From contig NZ_CP047958.1 in the NCBI RefSeq assembly GCF_014304815.1, forward strand, positions 930,001-994,000: a stretch of 64,000 nt of DNA, in the 5' to 3' direction. Both the position numbers and the translations under genes were made by a program. This document shows, piece after piece, positions 1 through 8,472 of this stretch; position 1 is the first letter of the stretch, and every line of letters starts with the position of its first letter. Source of the stretch: Synechococcus sp. MIT S9220. Its GTDB lineage: Bacteria > Cyanobacteriota > Cyanobacteriia > PCC-6307 > Cyanobiaceae. The notes under the pieces were generated by a model that saw only the letters and a program-made list of their open reading frames with translations, searched no databases and had not been told where the DNA came from.

Positions 1-1
1 T

Positions 2-100
2 GCTTCTGTTCACCTTCGTTGTCTGACGCTTGAGCAACTCTCAGGCATCACATCAGGGCTGCGTCTGCACGGTGGTCGCTGTCCCGCCAGCATGGTCTGA
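2..100 (+). CDS. possible C-terminal end of a gene entering from the left
   Basis: Of the three forward frames only this one is open from the window edge, for 33 codons to a TGA. The peptide has a natural-looking composition (it includes LTLEQLSGITSGLRLHGG), but no family is recognised. It could be the tail of an upstream gene or a chance open frame; the sequence to the left would decide. No function is proposed. Confidence 0.25.
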   Translation, partial: ASVHLRCLTLEQLSGITSGLRLHGGRCPASMV

Positions 101-433
101 TCGTCGCGATCTGCCTGGTTACGGGGCTTTGGTGAGTTCGTGATCGGTCGACAGCGACCCAATCATGGTTGTGCTTTGAGTCTTGCGGCCGCTCGCCCTT
201 GGCGGCTCGAATGTTTCTGGCTGAACCTCCCCCAGAACCGCTGGAGCCACTACGCAGCTGCGCTGCTGCAGCTTAGGCGGACGGGCCTGCCCTCACTGGA
301 ATCTGTCCACTCACGACCCCATCGATCCCTTCAATGTCCTTCTCTGGTCAAAATGATTCAACCCCGGTGAGGGATTTTCGATAACTTACTCTGTAGTTTC
401 TTCTGAGACAGAACGCCAAAATGCATCAATCAT
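101..433. other. gap with no convincing gene
   Basis: A 76-codon open frame lies here on the plus strand, but its Arg/Pro/Leu-rich composition looks like out-of-frame DNA and it has no recognisable domain. The stretch just before the desaturase is AT-richer and probably carries that gene's promoter, but no clear -35/-10 pair can be assigned. Confidence 0.4.
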
Positions 434-1558
434 TTGAATAGTTCTGCGACCTGCGCCCCAAAAAAGAGACCTGTTCGACGAGTCGACTTTGATCTCAAGT
501 CTTATATGGCTAGTGATGATCGCATCGCTACCTGGCAGATTGTTAATACTGTTGTTCCCTTGGCTCTCTGTGCATTCGGATTATCTGCAGTCACAACATC
601 GTTTGATTTGACATCGGTGGTGATGGCCCCGTTGTTCTTTGTGCTCATCATTCTGCTGATGAGCCGAAGTTTTTCCTTGATGCATGACTGTGGTCATCAA
701 AGCTTGTTTGGCTCTAAGCGAGTCAATCGTTTTGTTGCATTTTTGCTCAGCATCATTCACGGGATCCCTCACCATCCGTGGTCGAGAGGCCATGCTTTTC
801 ACCATAAATACAATGGCAACTGGGATCGTTATAGAGGCCCTTCGGCTTTGACGACACGGGTCCAATATGAGGCGAAGAAATCAGACGAGAAGGCTTTTTA
901 TCGATTTTTGCGTCACCCATTGTTGTTGTTCCCTGGAGGCTTTTATTACCTCATTCTTAAGCCGAGGATTGCTCTTATTCTTGGTTTCTTTGAATGCTTT
1001 TTTGTAAGTCTAAAAAAGGTGGCTTTTGCGATCTCTAAAGGGAAAATTCCCAATATTCCTTTGATCATTAATAAGCATCAATCAAGTTTTTTCTACACTC
1101 GAGGTGAAGTCTACGACACCATCGCAAACACCGCAATACTCTTTGCTTGCTGGTTCTTCATTGGCCGTTCGATCGGTCACTGGCATTTCTGGCTCCTCTA
1201 CATATCTGTAATGAGCACGAGTGCCGCGTTGATGATTGCTGTGTTCTTTGTTCAGCATAATTTCCCAGGCTCTTATGCCAGTGATGAGAAGGATTGGAGT
1301 TATTTCAAGGGTGCTATCGAGGGATCTTCTTTTCTTCAGATGCCAGCAATCTTGAATTGGTTCACTGCAGATATTGCTTATCACCACATCCATCATCTTT
1401 CCGAAAGAATTCCTAACTATCGGCTGCGGGATTGTCACCATGCAAACCTTCATCTGCTTGACTCCGTTCAGCCTCTTTATTTGCATCAAATACCTTCGTG
1501 CTTTTCTCTCATCCTTTGGGACAACGTTAATTTGGAGCTTGTGCCTGCTGGGCTCTAG
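434..1558 (+). CDS. membrane fatty-acid desaturase
   Basis: Di-iron membrane desaturase of about 374 residues, expected to insert double bonds into acyl lipids using oxygen and ferredoxin. The three histidine boxes are visible: HDCGH at residues 84-88, HAFHH at 120-124, and HHIHH near 317-321 followed by LSERIPNY. Hydrophobic stretches near residues 36-80 and 230-275 fit the usual transmembrane pairs. TTG at 434 is the first usable start, because an ATG at 421 runs into a stop; an in-frame ATG at 506 would trim 24 residues and keep all boxes. The family is clear, but regiospecificity (delta-9, delta-12 or other) cannot be read from the sequence. Confidence 0.9.
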   Translation: MNSSATCAPKKRPVRRVDFDLKSYMASDDRIATWQIVNTVVPLALCAFGLSAVTTSFDLTSVVMAPLFFVLIILLMSRSFSLMHDCGHQSLFGSKRVNRFVAFLLSIIHGIPHHPWSRGHAFHHKYNGNWDRYRGPSALTTRVQYEAKKSDEKAFYRFLRHPLLLFPGGFYYLILKPRIALILGFFECFFVSLKKVAFAISKGKIPNIPLIINKHQSSFFYTRGEVYDTIANTAILFACWFFIGRSIGHWHFWLLYISVMSTSAALMIAVFFVQHNFPGSYASDEKDWSYFKGAIEGSSFLQMPAILNWFTADIAYHHIHHLSERIPNYRLRDCHHANLHLLDSVQPLYLHQIPSCFSLILWDNVNLELVPAGL

Positions 1559-1846
1559 GTATTGGTTAAAGACTTCTTTGATTGCTGGATTCAGGATGCT
1601 TTGAACTGGCCGTTCGTCGTTTAAGAGTCCTTCCATTCCTCAAGAATGAGGCGCTTGCTGTTATGTCGTGATAACGGTTGCTAGCAAGCAACAATGATTG
1701 TGCGATCTCTATCTTCTCCTTGGCTGATCAGGCTCGTGTCTGTACTGGAGTGACCGCGTTGGATTGCTTCGGTGCCAATCAAGCGCCAGAGCTGCTTGCG
1801 TCAGTGTCGATGAAGGGCCAGAACAGAAACAGTGGAACTGCAGGCC

Positions 1847-2059
1847 ATGCCGTCAAACCCTGTCCAGAACTTGTCTGTTGATTTGACGACCAGAGTGATC
1901 GTGGTAATTGGTGTTTTGTCTGGTCTGAGCTGTCTGGCAGTTGTGGTCATCGGTGGCTTCATCACGGCATCGGCGGTCAAAGAGGGAATCAAGCAAGTGC
2001 CTGTGGAGGCCCCCATTCCGATGGAGGATTCCCAAGTTCCGCCACTTCCGCTGCAATGA
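1847..2059 (+). CDS. small single-span membrane protein, hypothetical
   Basis: A 70-residue protein with a short polar N-terminus, one strong transmembrane segment (residues ~14-40, rich in Val/Ile/Gly), and a Pro/Glu-rich tail ending PPLPLQ. The ATG at 1847 is preferred over an upstream in-frame start because it begins MPSNPVQNLS directly before the hydrophobic segment. It sits 34 nt upstream of the DUF1651-like gene on the same strand. No family is recognised. Confidence 0.5.
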   Translation: MPSNPVQNLSVDLTTRVIVVIGVLSGLSCLAVVVIGGFITASAVKEGIKQVPVEAPIPMEDSQVPPLPLQ

Positions 2060-2093
2060 TCAGCTGCGGAGTTTTTGACTCTCGTCAGATTCA

Positions 2094-2366
2094 ATGATGT
2101 CCAACGATCATCCTGACGCCTCTCAGTTCGACCAGCTGCCCCAAGCTGGGGCATGGCTTGTGAATTCTCAGGATGGTCTGTTCATTCACCTCAAGCCAGA
2201 CGCTTCGACCGAGCAGCCTCAGTTCGTTGTGCTGAGCACGTTTCGTTGGTCACCTGTTCTGGGTCAACCAGTCCGCCAGCAGCGGATGCTTCATTCCCTC
2301 GGTGTTGAGTTATGGAAGAACCTGCAGAACACCGGCTGGATGCCCTGCTCTCCCCCTCTGCGTTGA
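2094..2366 (+). CDS. DUF1651-like small protein
   Basis: A 90-residue soluble protein whose C-terminus (LGVELWKNLQNTGW) matches the conserved DUF1651 ending, also seen in the paralogue at 4872-5102 (LYQELQQIGW). The N-terminal WLVNSQDGLFIHLKPD resembles the family opening, in which a Trp is followed by an acidic linker and a hydrophobic strand. DUF1651 is a picocyanobacterial family of unknown function, often in several copies per genome. The central VENGRP-type motif is poorly kept here, so this is a divergent member. Confidence 0.6.
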   Translation: MMSNDHPDASQFDQLPQAGAWLVNSQDGLFIHLKPDASTEQPQFVVLSTFRWSPVLGQPVRQQRMLHSLGVELWKNLQNTGWMPCSPPLR

Positions 2367-2520
2367 CTTTGCGGAAAGAGGGAGTGTGACGTCTCCCTCT
2401 CCCCAACGCACATGAGTCGGCTGCTCGACTTGCCTCTCATGTCACTCTTCAAGGTATCAAAGCGAACACCTCTGTGCACGCTTGTAGGGGGCATTGGGGC
2501 CTTGTCTGCCCAGCCACTTG

Positions 2521-3069
2521 TCAGCACTCAACGTGTTCGCTTTGGCGATAAGGGGTGATGAAGTTGTTGCGAACGGCATGAATCAAGGCTTCAGGTAGTT
2601 GAAGACCGCAGCCCTTGCTGTAACGCATCAGGCTTCCATCAAGCCATGGGGAAAGCGCGATGCATTGTGCCGCTGATAGCGCCAAAGCCAGTTGGTATCT
2701 CTCCGGGTGTTTTTTGCCCGCATGAAACAACCTGCAGCCTTCATTGATCACGGCTCGAATCTCTGGGGCTCTGAGATCCACGGTTCCCTCAGAGCCAAGA
2801 TGCATGATCCGATCGCGGATGGCTGCTCGAACCAGTACGAACGATGCCTTCGCCAATTCAGGCCCAAAGCGATCTTCGCTTTCTCGCTTCTCTCGGATCT
2901 GCAAAAGAGCATTCACAAGCTCTGCTGATTTGAAAACAGATAGCTTGTGCTTGTGTTCGCAGCTGAGCGTTTCAACTGTTGGGAGATACGAAGCCACAGC
3001 ATCCAGAAACTCAGGAGACCTGTTCTGCAGTGGTTCCAGGGATCGCCACAACTCCTGACCCGATGCCAT
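2521..3069 (-). CDS. hypothetical protein, mostly helical
   Basis: A 182-residue soluble, largely alpha-helical protein with no signal peptide or membrane segment. It contains Cys residues (SCEHKH near 37, AQCIALS near 134, and a terminal VEC) but no clear metal-binding pattern. It is transcribed opposite to its left neighbour. Composition and codon use look genuine, and plus-strand readings of the same DNA are Ser/Arg-rich shadows. No family recognised. Confidence 0.6.
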   Translation of the reverse strand: MASGQELWRSLEPLQNRSPEFLDAVASYLPTVETLSCEHKHKLSVFKSAELVNALLQIREKRESEDRFGPELAKASFVLVRAAIRDRIMHLGSEGTVDLRAPEIRAVINEGCRLFHAGKKHPERYQLALALSAAQCIALSPWLDGSLMRYSKGCGLQLPEALIHAVRNNFITPYRQSEHVEC

Positions 3070-3137
3070 CAGCCCTGAATCTGACTTCTGAAAAGCTAGC
3101 GATTGATGTCTGGTTCAAAAACGATGGTGTCTGTCGG

Positions 3138-3290
3138 TTAGCCAGCGAGTGAAAGCCCAATATTGACCAGCGCTAGGCCACCTAAAAAGAATGCCGCTAG
3201 CAGGGAGGATTCGGGGAAGAATTTGGCCAACGCCAGCCCTGCTCCCATGAAGGTGGATGAAACCAGAATCGCCGTGACATCAACGGGCAT
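3138..3290 (-). CDS. 50-residue membrane protein, hypothetical
   Basis: A short frame from ATG to TAA encoding a 50-residue, almost wholly hydrophobic protein: residues ~5-22 (AILVSSTFMGAGLALAKF) and ~27-48 form two probable membrane segments separated by FPESS. Composition is typical of small cyanobacterial membrane proteins rather than chance. It is on the same strand as the hypothetical gene at 2521-3069 and about 70 nt upstream of it. Function unknown. Confidence 0.5.
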   Translation of the reverse strand: MPVDVTAILVSSTFMGAGLALAKFFPESSLLAAFFLGGLALVNIGLSLAG

Positions 3291-3357
3291 CTGAACGGGG
3301 CCTTGAGCAGTGCTTTTTAACAGATGACGGCTTTTCGTGAGGTCAACTGCGATTAAT

Positions 3358-3380
3358 CCTGCAGATCACCTGTCTGCAGG
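3358..3380. repeat. 8-bp perfect hairpin
   Basis: CCTGCAGA at 3358-3365 pairs perfectly with TCTGCAGG at 3373-3380 across a 7-nt loop. No T-run follows on either strand, so it is not a classical terminator, though it lies just beyond the stop of the decayed hydrolase on the minus strand and may protect or end that transcript. Confidence 0.4.
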
Positions 3381-3456
3381 CTCCAGTCACCTCTTAAGAG
3401 CCTCGGAGCGTTCGCTGCAGCTGACCATTGTTCTTGTTGGCACTTGGCGGGCCTGA

Positions 3457-4200
3457 TTAGAGCGCTGCCAGCCATTTCCTAACGCTGTTGACGCACTCCT
3501 CTGTGGATTCATAAGGAAGAACGTTTCTGCCAGGGATGGTGCTGATCGAAGCGTTGGGCAATTGTTCTTTGTAGGTACTGAGCCGCTCGTTGAGATCATC
3601 CCAGTTCTTGGATGAACCAATGCCGGTGGCCTTGGTTCCAAAGATGATCTGCACCGGGATCTTCAAGCCGGTCAGCAGCGGTTCCCAGTCACGTCGCCAG
3701 AATCCTGCCAGGAATGAATACACGGCCCAGCGGGTGTCCATCGCGCGTGATCCCTGATTGAGCATCTCAAGCCATTCCTGATCGACGGCTTCAGGTTGTG
3801 CGAACAAATTTTTTCTAGAGAAGGCGTCTAGAAATCTGCGCCGCCGCGCATATCGGTAAAACAAGTTGCCAATCAGTCCACCAAATAGCAATCGCCAGAG
3901 CCAACGTGCTCTCCTCTGGGGGAATTCCTGCTTGAGAACCAGCCAGGCTGGAGGGCTGACCGCCACTAAAGCGCTCACCATCTCTGGCGCCTTGGCTGCC
4001 ACCGCGAGTGCTATTGGCAAAGAAGCTCCTTGGGAGACCAAGACAGCAGGTCCGTTGTTTCGCTCGCGAAGCAGATGGATGAGCGGCTCAGCCCACTCTT
4101 CAGGCGTGAGTGGCCGTGCTGGGCATGGTGCAGTTCCGCAACCGAGCAGATCGTCGACGGTCTGCTCGACTTTTCTCCCTATGCGAAACGCCCTGAAGTG
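3457..4200 (-). pseudogene. alpha/beta hydrolase, N-terminally truncated, probable pseudogene
   Basis: Read without requiring a start, the minus-strand frame is open from 4200 to 3457 and keeps alpha/beta-hydrolase core features: DDLLGCG, then TPEEWAEPLIHLL, then the strand and elbow region LVSQGASLPIALAVA, a cap rich in Arg/Trp, and KIPVQIIFGTKATG before the C-terminal helix. A TAA at 4201-4203 cuts the frame before the oxyanion-loop region that normally opens the family, and the first usable start is a TTG at 4041 inside the elbow. At the elbow the usual G-x-S-x-G reads SQGAS, so the Ser nucleophile position is Gly; related cyanobacterial proteins also show QGA there, so this alone need not mean loss. 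About 40-60 N-terminal residues appear missing. Confidence 0.6.
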
Positions 4201-4548
4201 TTACGAGCATTGCGTTTAAGCGCTGCTAAGCGAGATGACGCTGCGGCTTTTCAATCAGCGTTCTCAAAATTCGACCAATAACTGTGTTGGTGGTGCTGCG
4301 TGGCATTTGATCGCGAAACCTGATGAAGTAACAAATGAACTGGAATTTGTTTTCAGGCGTTAGCTACAGAAAGTGCAGGAGCTCTTGCCCTGTTAGAGGT
4401 GACTTGGACTCGAGCTCAGGCGGTTTGGCCAGTACCAGGCTGGATCGTCCTGCCTGGAGTTAGGTCTTGGTGTTTCGACCTGGTCGATCACTTTTGAGAC
4501 GAATCCTCCGGTGATGCAGCTTGGTTCAGAACAACTGTGATTCTTTCT
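4201..4548. other. gap, probably remains of the hydrolase 5' end
   Basis: No supported gene. The minus strand has short out-of-frame pieces upstream of the truncated hydrolase, consistent with decay of its 5' end. An 83-codon plus-strand frame overlapping 4030-4281 is taken as the hydrolase shadow. Confidence 0.4.
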
Positions 4549-4728
4549 ATGGCGAAGGACCAGATTCAAATCAACATTCCTGCTTCTGACTTCTCCAGGC
4601 TGAGGTCTGCTCTTTGCAGGGTTGGTTGCGGCAACACTCCTGATGCCGAAGAAGCAGCTTTGCTGCATGAGTTGATGAAAATCCTCGAAAGTGCCCAGGA
4701 TCAACTTCTTGGAGGCTCACTCCCCTAA
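4549..4728 (+). CDS. small hypothetical protein
   Basis: A 59-residue soluble protein starting MAKDQIQINIPASDF, with a helical C-terminal half (AEEAALLHELMKILESAQ). The ATG at 4549 is chosen over an earlier in-frame start because it opens a natural N-terminus. No domain is recognised. It lies upstream of the DUF1651 gene on the same strand. Confidence 0.45.
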   Translation: MAKDQIQINIPASDFSRLRSALCRVGCGNTPDAEEAALLHELMKILESAQDQLLGGSLP

Positions 4729-4871
4729 GACAGCTTCGATGGCTCAGCTGCTTACTGACTGTCCTCTTCCCAACGATCGGGTGAGGATGACTCCTTGTAT
4801 TTATTTGTACTTGGCTGGGCATCAGGGGGTACGGGTCTCTATCGATAAGAGCAAGACCTCAGCAAGTGACG

Positions 4872-5102
4872 ATGTCTGACGCCTGGCTGGAAGACCCCAA
4901 GACCCATTGGGCGATGAGGTTCCATCAGCAATCAAAAACACTTGATGGAGATGTGCAGGTCGTCGTGGAAAACGGCAGACCCATGCCTCATAGCCAGCCA
5001 GCTCTGATCAAGTCACGCATCCATATGGCTTATGAGGATGCAGTGTCTCTCTACCAAGAGTTGCAGCAGATTGGCTGGATGCATTGCCCAGCCTTTTGGT
5101 AA
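4872..5102 (+). CDS. DUF1651 family protein
   Basis: A 76-residue protein showing the DUF1651 layout: WLEDPKTHWAMRFHQ, then VVVENGRPMPHSQPALIKSR, then a helix AYEDAVSLYQELQQIGW near the end. The central VENGRP and the terminal LxxxGW are the hallmark motifs. An in-frame GTG six bases upstream is possible but ATG at 4872 is simpler. The family is common in marine Synechococcus and Prochlorococcus with no known function. A second, more divergent copy lies at 2094-2366. Confidence 0.8.
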   Translation: MSDAWLEDPKTHWAMRFHQQSKTLDGDVQVVVENGRPMPHSQPALIKSRIHMAYEDAVSLYQELQQIGWMHCPAFW

Positions 5103-5128
5103 GGCTCCGTGGCAGCCAGCCTGAACTC

Positions 5129-5398
5129 ATGACGACTGATCCCATCTCCGCGGTTTTAGAAGGAGTTTTGCTCGGAGCAGAGGATCTGCAAGGCACTCAT
5201 CCATGGAAGGCCACGACGGAGCAAATCATCAGCGCTTGTATGCGTCTCGTTGAGGACTACGGCATCAAGCTGCAGGGGAGGGGGAGAGATTGCAGCAATT
5301 CACGATTCCATCTAGGAGGCGACGACGAATTTCGGTATTCGCACCAGAAAGACGATGCGGGCAATCCAGCTGTTTTGGTTTTGTTGGCGGAGGGCTAA
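5129..5398 (+). CDS. hypothetical protein
   Basis: An 89-residue soluble protein starting MTTDPISAVLEGVLLGAEDLQG, with a helical N-terminal half and a polar Gly/Asp-rich C-terminal half ending VLVLLAEG. The ATG at 5129 is preferred over an upstream start that would overlap the DUF1651 gene. It converges on the TauE/SafE gene. No family recognised. Confidence 0.5.
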   Translation: MTTDPISAVLEGVLLGAEDLQGTHPWKATTEQIISACMRLVEDYGIKLQGRGRDCSNSRFHLGGDDEFRYSHQKDDAGNPAVLVLLAEG

Positions 5399-5461
5399 GG
5401 CTCTGTCATTCGTCGCACTCAGGGCAGCAGCCAATCTTGTCTTGATCTGTGAGTGATCAGC

Positions 5462-6229
5462 TCACAGGCTCCGGATCAGGAGAGACAAGCCCATCAGTAG
5501 AGCGAGGCATTCGAAAGCAAGCTTGACAACTCGGCTTCCTTTTTTGAGTGACAGGTGGGCACCGAGATATCCCCCGATCAGAGATCCTGCGATCAAGGCC
5601 GGTACCCAGTCCCAGCGGATCTCACCACTGAACCCGAGCACAAGAGCACCGGTGCCATTCCAGGCCAGACCCACCAGGATCAGTGTGTGGGCAACGGCTC
5701 TTGGATAACTCAGGCCGAACCAGCGAACCAGCCACAGTGTGACGAACAGGCCCGAGCCAGAGGTGAGTGAGCCGTTGAGCACTCCGATGACGAAAATCAC
5801 AGCAGTGCCGATGAGCTTTTGCTGTCGGTTGTGGTTCACCAGCCTGTCGGTCTGTCCCAGTTCAGGCTTGCGTGTGGAGTACACCCCGAGGGACAGGGTG
5901 AGCAGCCCAAGTGCTGCGGTGGCGATGCGATCCGGTAAAGCCATCACGCTGCTGGCGCCGACCCACACTCCCGGCACACCTGCGAGCAGAACTAACAGGC
6001 TGATGTGGGGATCAAGGCTGCTCGCCCGCCAGTGGCGACCGGCGGCACCAACGCCGAGGGCCACGCTGGCCAGTTTGTGGGTGGCGAGAGCCGAAGCGAA
6101 GGGAAGCCCCAGCAGGATGAGGCCTGGTAGCTGCACCAGGCCGGCACCGCCACCGGCAAAGGCTGAAAGGCCATTGGCCACAACCGCAATTGCAGCGAGT
6201 GCCAGCTGCAGCAGCAGCTCACTGACCAT
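5462..6229 (-). CDS. TauE/SafE family anion exporter
   Basis: A 255-residue integral membrane protein with about eight hydrophobic helices in the two-halves arrangement of TauE/SafE proteins. The first half carries the typical GGGAGLVQLPGLILLG loop and LATHKLASVALG; the second half has GVLNGSLTSGSGLFVTLWLVRWFGL and the mirrored SLIGGYLGAHLS. The family moves sulfite, sulfoacetate or other small organic anions across the inner membrane; the substrate here is unknown. It is monocistronic and transcribed away from the accessory region to its right. Confidence 0.85.
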   Translation of the reverse strand: MVSELLLQLALAAIAVVANGLSAFAGGGAGLVQLPGLILLGLPFASALATHKLASVALGVGAAGRHWRASSLDPHISLLVLLAGVPGVWVGASSVMALPDRIATAALGLLTLSLGVYSTRKPELGQTDRLVNHNRQQKLIGTAVIFVIGVLNGSLTSGSGLFVTLWLVRWFGLSYPRAVAHTLILVGLAWNGTGALVLGFSGEIRWDWVPALIAGSLIGGYLGAHLSLKKGSRVVKLAFECLALLMGLSLLIRSL

Positions 6230-6436
6230 GGGACGACATCGATTCAGACATCCGTGTCATCAGTGTCCTCCTGCAAGACAAGCTCTCCTGCCGCTGGCAC
6301 GAATGCTCTGTCCGCACAGCTCTGTTGGATGTCTGAGGGGTGAATCACTTGTCCTGTGCAACTTATTCATGTTCCTGGATAGGTATCTCTATGGCGGCGG
6401 TGATTGTGAAATAGCACTTGCAGGTCAGGGACGGGT

Positions 6437-6484
6437 GACTGGGGCTTGTGGATGGGGCGAGTCATCCATCTCTGCGGAGTTGTC
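6437..6484 (+). pseudogene. DUF3104 relic, middle fragment
   Basis: The plus-strand reading DWGLWMGRVIHLCG matches the centre of DUF3104 (DWWMGQAIHCGG in the complete gene at 10349-10618), and the nucleotides match over the WMG and IH codons. After GVV the similarity ends and the frame becomes a hydrophobic run with no DUF3104 character. It is the westernmost of the DUF3104-like pieces and the weakest case. Alternative: chance similarity. Confidence 0.45.
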
Positions 6485-6541
6485 TTTTCACCAATTCTGC
6501 TCTACTTGCTAGAACTGCTGGTGAGACTCGTTTCTTTGAGC

Positions 6542-6748
6542 ATGAGCGATTACTGGGCAAACCGCATGACTGTTCCCGTCGTGCGTGCCAAAGAGTTCGC
6601 CGAGCTATCAGCTTGTTATCGGGAAGCTCTGAAGGACCGTGGTGCTTTGGATTGCACTTACAAGCTTTGGTCAGAGATGACTGCTGCCGAGAAAGCAAAA
6701 GTTGCCAAGAGATTGCCTAGTACAGCTAATAATTGGTATGTCAATTGA
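6542..6748 (+). CDS. small hypothetical protein
   Basis: A 68-residue soluble protein starting MSDYWANRMTVPVVRAKEF, with charged helices (AELSACYREALKDRG, then EMTAAEKAKVAKRLP). The ATG at 6542 is chosen because the longer in-frame start would add the DUF3104 relic and a hydrophobic run. No family recognised; it may belong to the accessory region. Confidence 0.45.
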   Translation: MSDYWANRMTVPVVRAKEFAELSACYREALKDRGALDCTYKLWSEMTAAEKAKVAKRLPSTANNWYVN

Positions 6749-7097
6749 TTGGACGGTTATAACCTTTTAGTTTTAATCAAAGAAGGTCGGCTGATGCTGT
6801 CTTCCTTGATGGTCTTTTTCTGGCAAATCGTTGGCCAGGAGAAGTCTGTTGCTGCAACATGGATTTGCAATTCAGCTTCCAAACGGAACTAGGTAGTCCG
6901 TATTGATCGCTCCTGCTATACAGCTGATTTCCGGCACTGCTAGTTGAAGAGCGTGGCTTTATTTAAAAAAAACTGTTATTCGGGTGCGCTGATTGGAATC
7001 TCTCGAGATCTAGTGAAGATGAGACCACGATTGTTTGTTGGCCAGACAGTTCAAGGAAAATTCCTTTTGTCTAATTAGTTGTTGCTGTATGCCTAAC
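6749..7097. other. gap, nothing recognised
   Basis: About 350 bases, AT-richer than the surroundings, with a poly-A run near 6966-6973. Only very short frames occur (for example 32 codons from 6794) and none has convincing composition. No tRNA or terminator was seen. Confidence 0.4.
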
Positions 7098-7562
7098 TCA
7101 TGATGTGAGTTCGCAGTGGATATACATCAGCTCAGGTGCAGGGTCCCAGCACAGCTTGAGCCATGGGCAGAGCCAAGCTTGCTTTCCAGTGACTTCGTCT
7201 AACCAGTAAGTAGATCCTGGGTTTTTAGAGTCTTCTCTTAGCTTGGTGAAGGTGGTTGTTTGTTCTTCTAATGGCACGCGACTGACAGTGACTTCCATCG
7301 TGGAAAAGCGATCAGGCTTCACCTCAGATATCGATCGATAGATATCGTCCATGATCTGCTCAGTGCCGCCCACGAGCAATTCGTTGTGTGTCTTGTACTC
7401 GGGCATAGAGAACTGCCACATGCCGTCATCACGACGTTCCATATTGAAGGCCCACTGATCTTGATCTGGCGCTGAAGCGTTGACAAGTGCACGCTCTTCA
7501 TCAGTCAGCTGCCAGTAACTACAATTATTTTCGAGCAGGGCTGTGTTTTCTTTGGTTGACAT
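7098..7562 (-). CDS. hypothetical protein
   Basis: A 154-residue soluble acidic protein starting MSTKENTALLENNCSYWQL. The middle (WQFSMPEYKTHNELLVGGTEQIMDDIYRSI, given here in two overlapping blocks: WQFSMPEYKTHNELL and GGTEQIMDDIYRSI) and the closing GKQAWLCPWLKLCWDPAPELMY resemble small cyanobacterial domains of the DUF6717 type, but that is a weak impression from the G-x-E-x-I-D-D pattern followed by a Trp/Cys-rich end. It is monocistronic with AT-rich flanks. Function unknown. Confidence 0.55.
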   Translation of the reverse strand: MSTKENTALLENNCSYWQLTDEERALVNASAPDQDQWAFNMERRDDGMWQFSMPEYKTHNELLVGGTEQIMDDIYRSISEVKPDRFSTMEVTVSRVPLEEQTTTFTKLREDSKNPGSTYWLDEVTGKQAWLCPWLKLCWDPAPELMYIHCELTS

Positions 7563-7710
7563 TCAGTTAATTGAATGAGGTCTTGCTGAAAGCAGCATAG
7601 GTATTAATTGCGACAATCATTGAATATCTTGATTTATGCATTTGATCCCAAAATAAAACCAATGGTTTGTTGATAGAGGTTCAGTGCAGCTTGAGACTTT
7701 AGGTGTATCC

Positions 7711-7905
7711 ATGGCTCGATCCATGAAAAGCCACAAGCGCTATACAGTCAGACACCGCGAGACCAGTAGTCGAAGGATTGAAAGCTGCTATTACGCAGGT
7801 GACGCTTTCGAAGCCCGTGTTCTGGCTATGGAGGTGGTTCCCTTTATCAAGGCACACCCCAACTCCATTGAAGAGATCCGCTGCGAGGAGCCAAAGCAGG
7901 TTTAA
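7711..7905 (+). CDS. small basic hypothetical protein
   Basis: A 64-residue protein starting MARSMKSHKRYTVRHRET. The N-terminus is strongly basic and the second half is a helix plus acidic tail (GDAFEARVLAMEVVPFIKAHP). The ATG at 7711 is preferred; an upstream start adds nine residues without support. It could bind nucleic acid, but no known fold is recognised. Confidence 0.45.
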   Translation: MARSMKSHKRYTVRHRETSSRRIESCYYAGDAFEARVLAMEVVPFIKAHPNSIEEIRCEEPKQV

Positions 7906-8056
7906 CTCGACTCCAAGCCATCCGACAATGAAATAGTTCCGTGTCCAGAGCCTGGCGGTATTGAGTTGCCAACCGATGCAACATTGCGCCTATCACCGCA
8001 ATGCCTCAGCCGATCCACACTCCATGCAGGATTCCGATAGTTAGGCCCGAGAACTA

Positions 8057-8209
8057 GACAAATATTGGTGGATGGGAGAGGTGATCCACTGCGGCGGCGC
8101 TGTCCTTGATCCAAAGACCTACAACCTGTGCCAGATCGCCGATGTGGATTCCGGTGTGATCCGCTGGGTCAATGCCGACCTGGTCAGCCATGTGATTCCG
8201 GACTGCTGA
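8057..8209 (+). pseudogene. DUF3104 relic lacking its N-terminus
   Basis: Reading DKYWWMGEVIHCGG, then QIADVDSGVIRWVNADLV, then SHVIPDC and TGA, this 51-codon stretch matches residues ~42 to the end of the complete DUF3104 protein at 10349-10618. A stop at 8042-8044 closes the frame on the left and the usual first ~40 residues are not recognisable upstream. An ATG at 8072 could still start a 45-residue product, so expression cannot be excluded. Confidence 0.7.
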
Positions 8210-8364
8210 GAGTCTCTGACGAAGGTTGGGTAAACCGTCAGCAATGAACTCTCACCGCCCAAGCCTCTATTTCTACGGTCGATGAGTCGTATTGATGAAG
8301 GATGCGACAGCTCGAGGCAGGAAGTGATGACCCTGCCTTTTTCCTAATCGCATCACTAAGCGCC

Positions 8365-8433
8365 ATGCTTTATCTCTTAATCGCTGTTACGTGGGTTGCG
8401 GTGCTTTTTGGCATCGCCAAAAGCGAGAAATAG
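8365..8433 (+). CDS. possible 22-residue membrane peptide
   Basis: ATG to TAG encoding a 22-residue peptide with a single membrane span (LYLLIAVTWVAVLFGIA) and a basic/acidic tail KSEK. The shape is that of tiny single-span membrane proteins, and a terminator-like hairpin follows 40 nt downstream. There is no clear ribosome-binding site, and with this length chance cannot be excluded. Confidence 0.35.
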   Translation: MLYLLIAVTWVAVLFGIAKSEK

Positions 8434-8472
8434 GTAGGCAAAAAGAAACCACCGCCAAAGGCAGTGGCTCCT

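Noticed and set aside
140-370. 76-codon frame near the left edge
   Set aside because: Arg/Pro/Leu-rich composition without motif; judged non-coding.
1082-1636. 184-codon minus-strand frame under the desaturase
   Set aside because: Lies antisense to histidine-box-containing coding sequence; a shadow frame.
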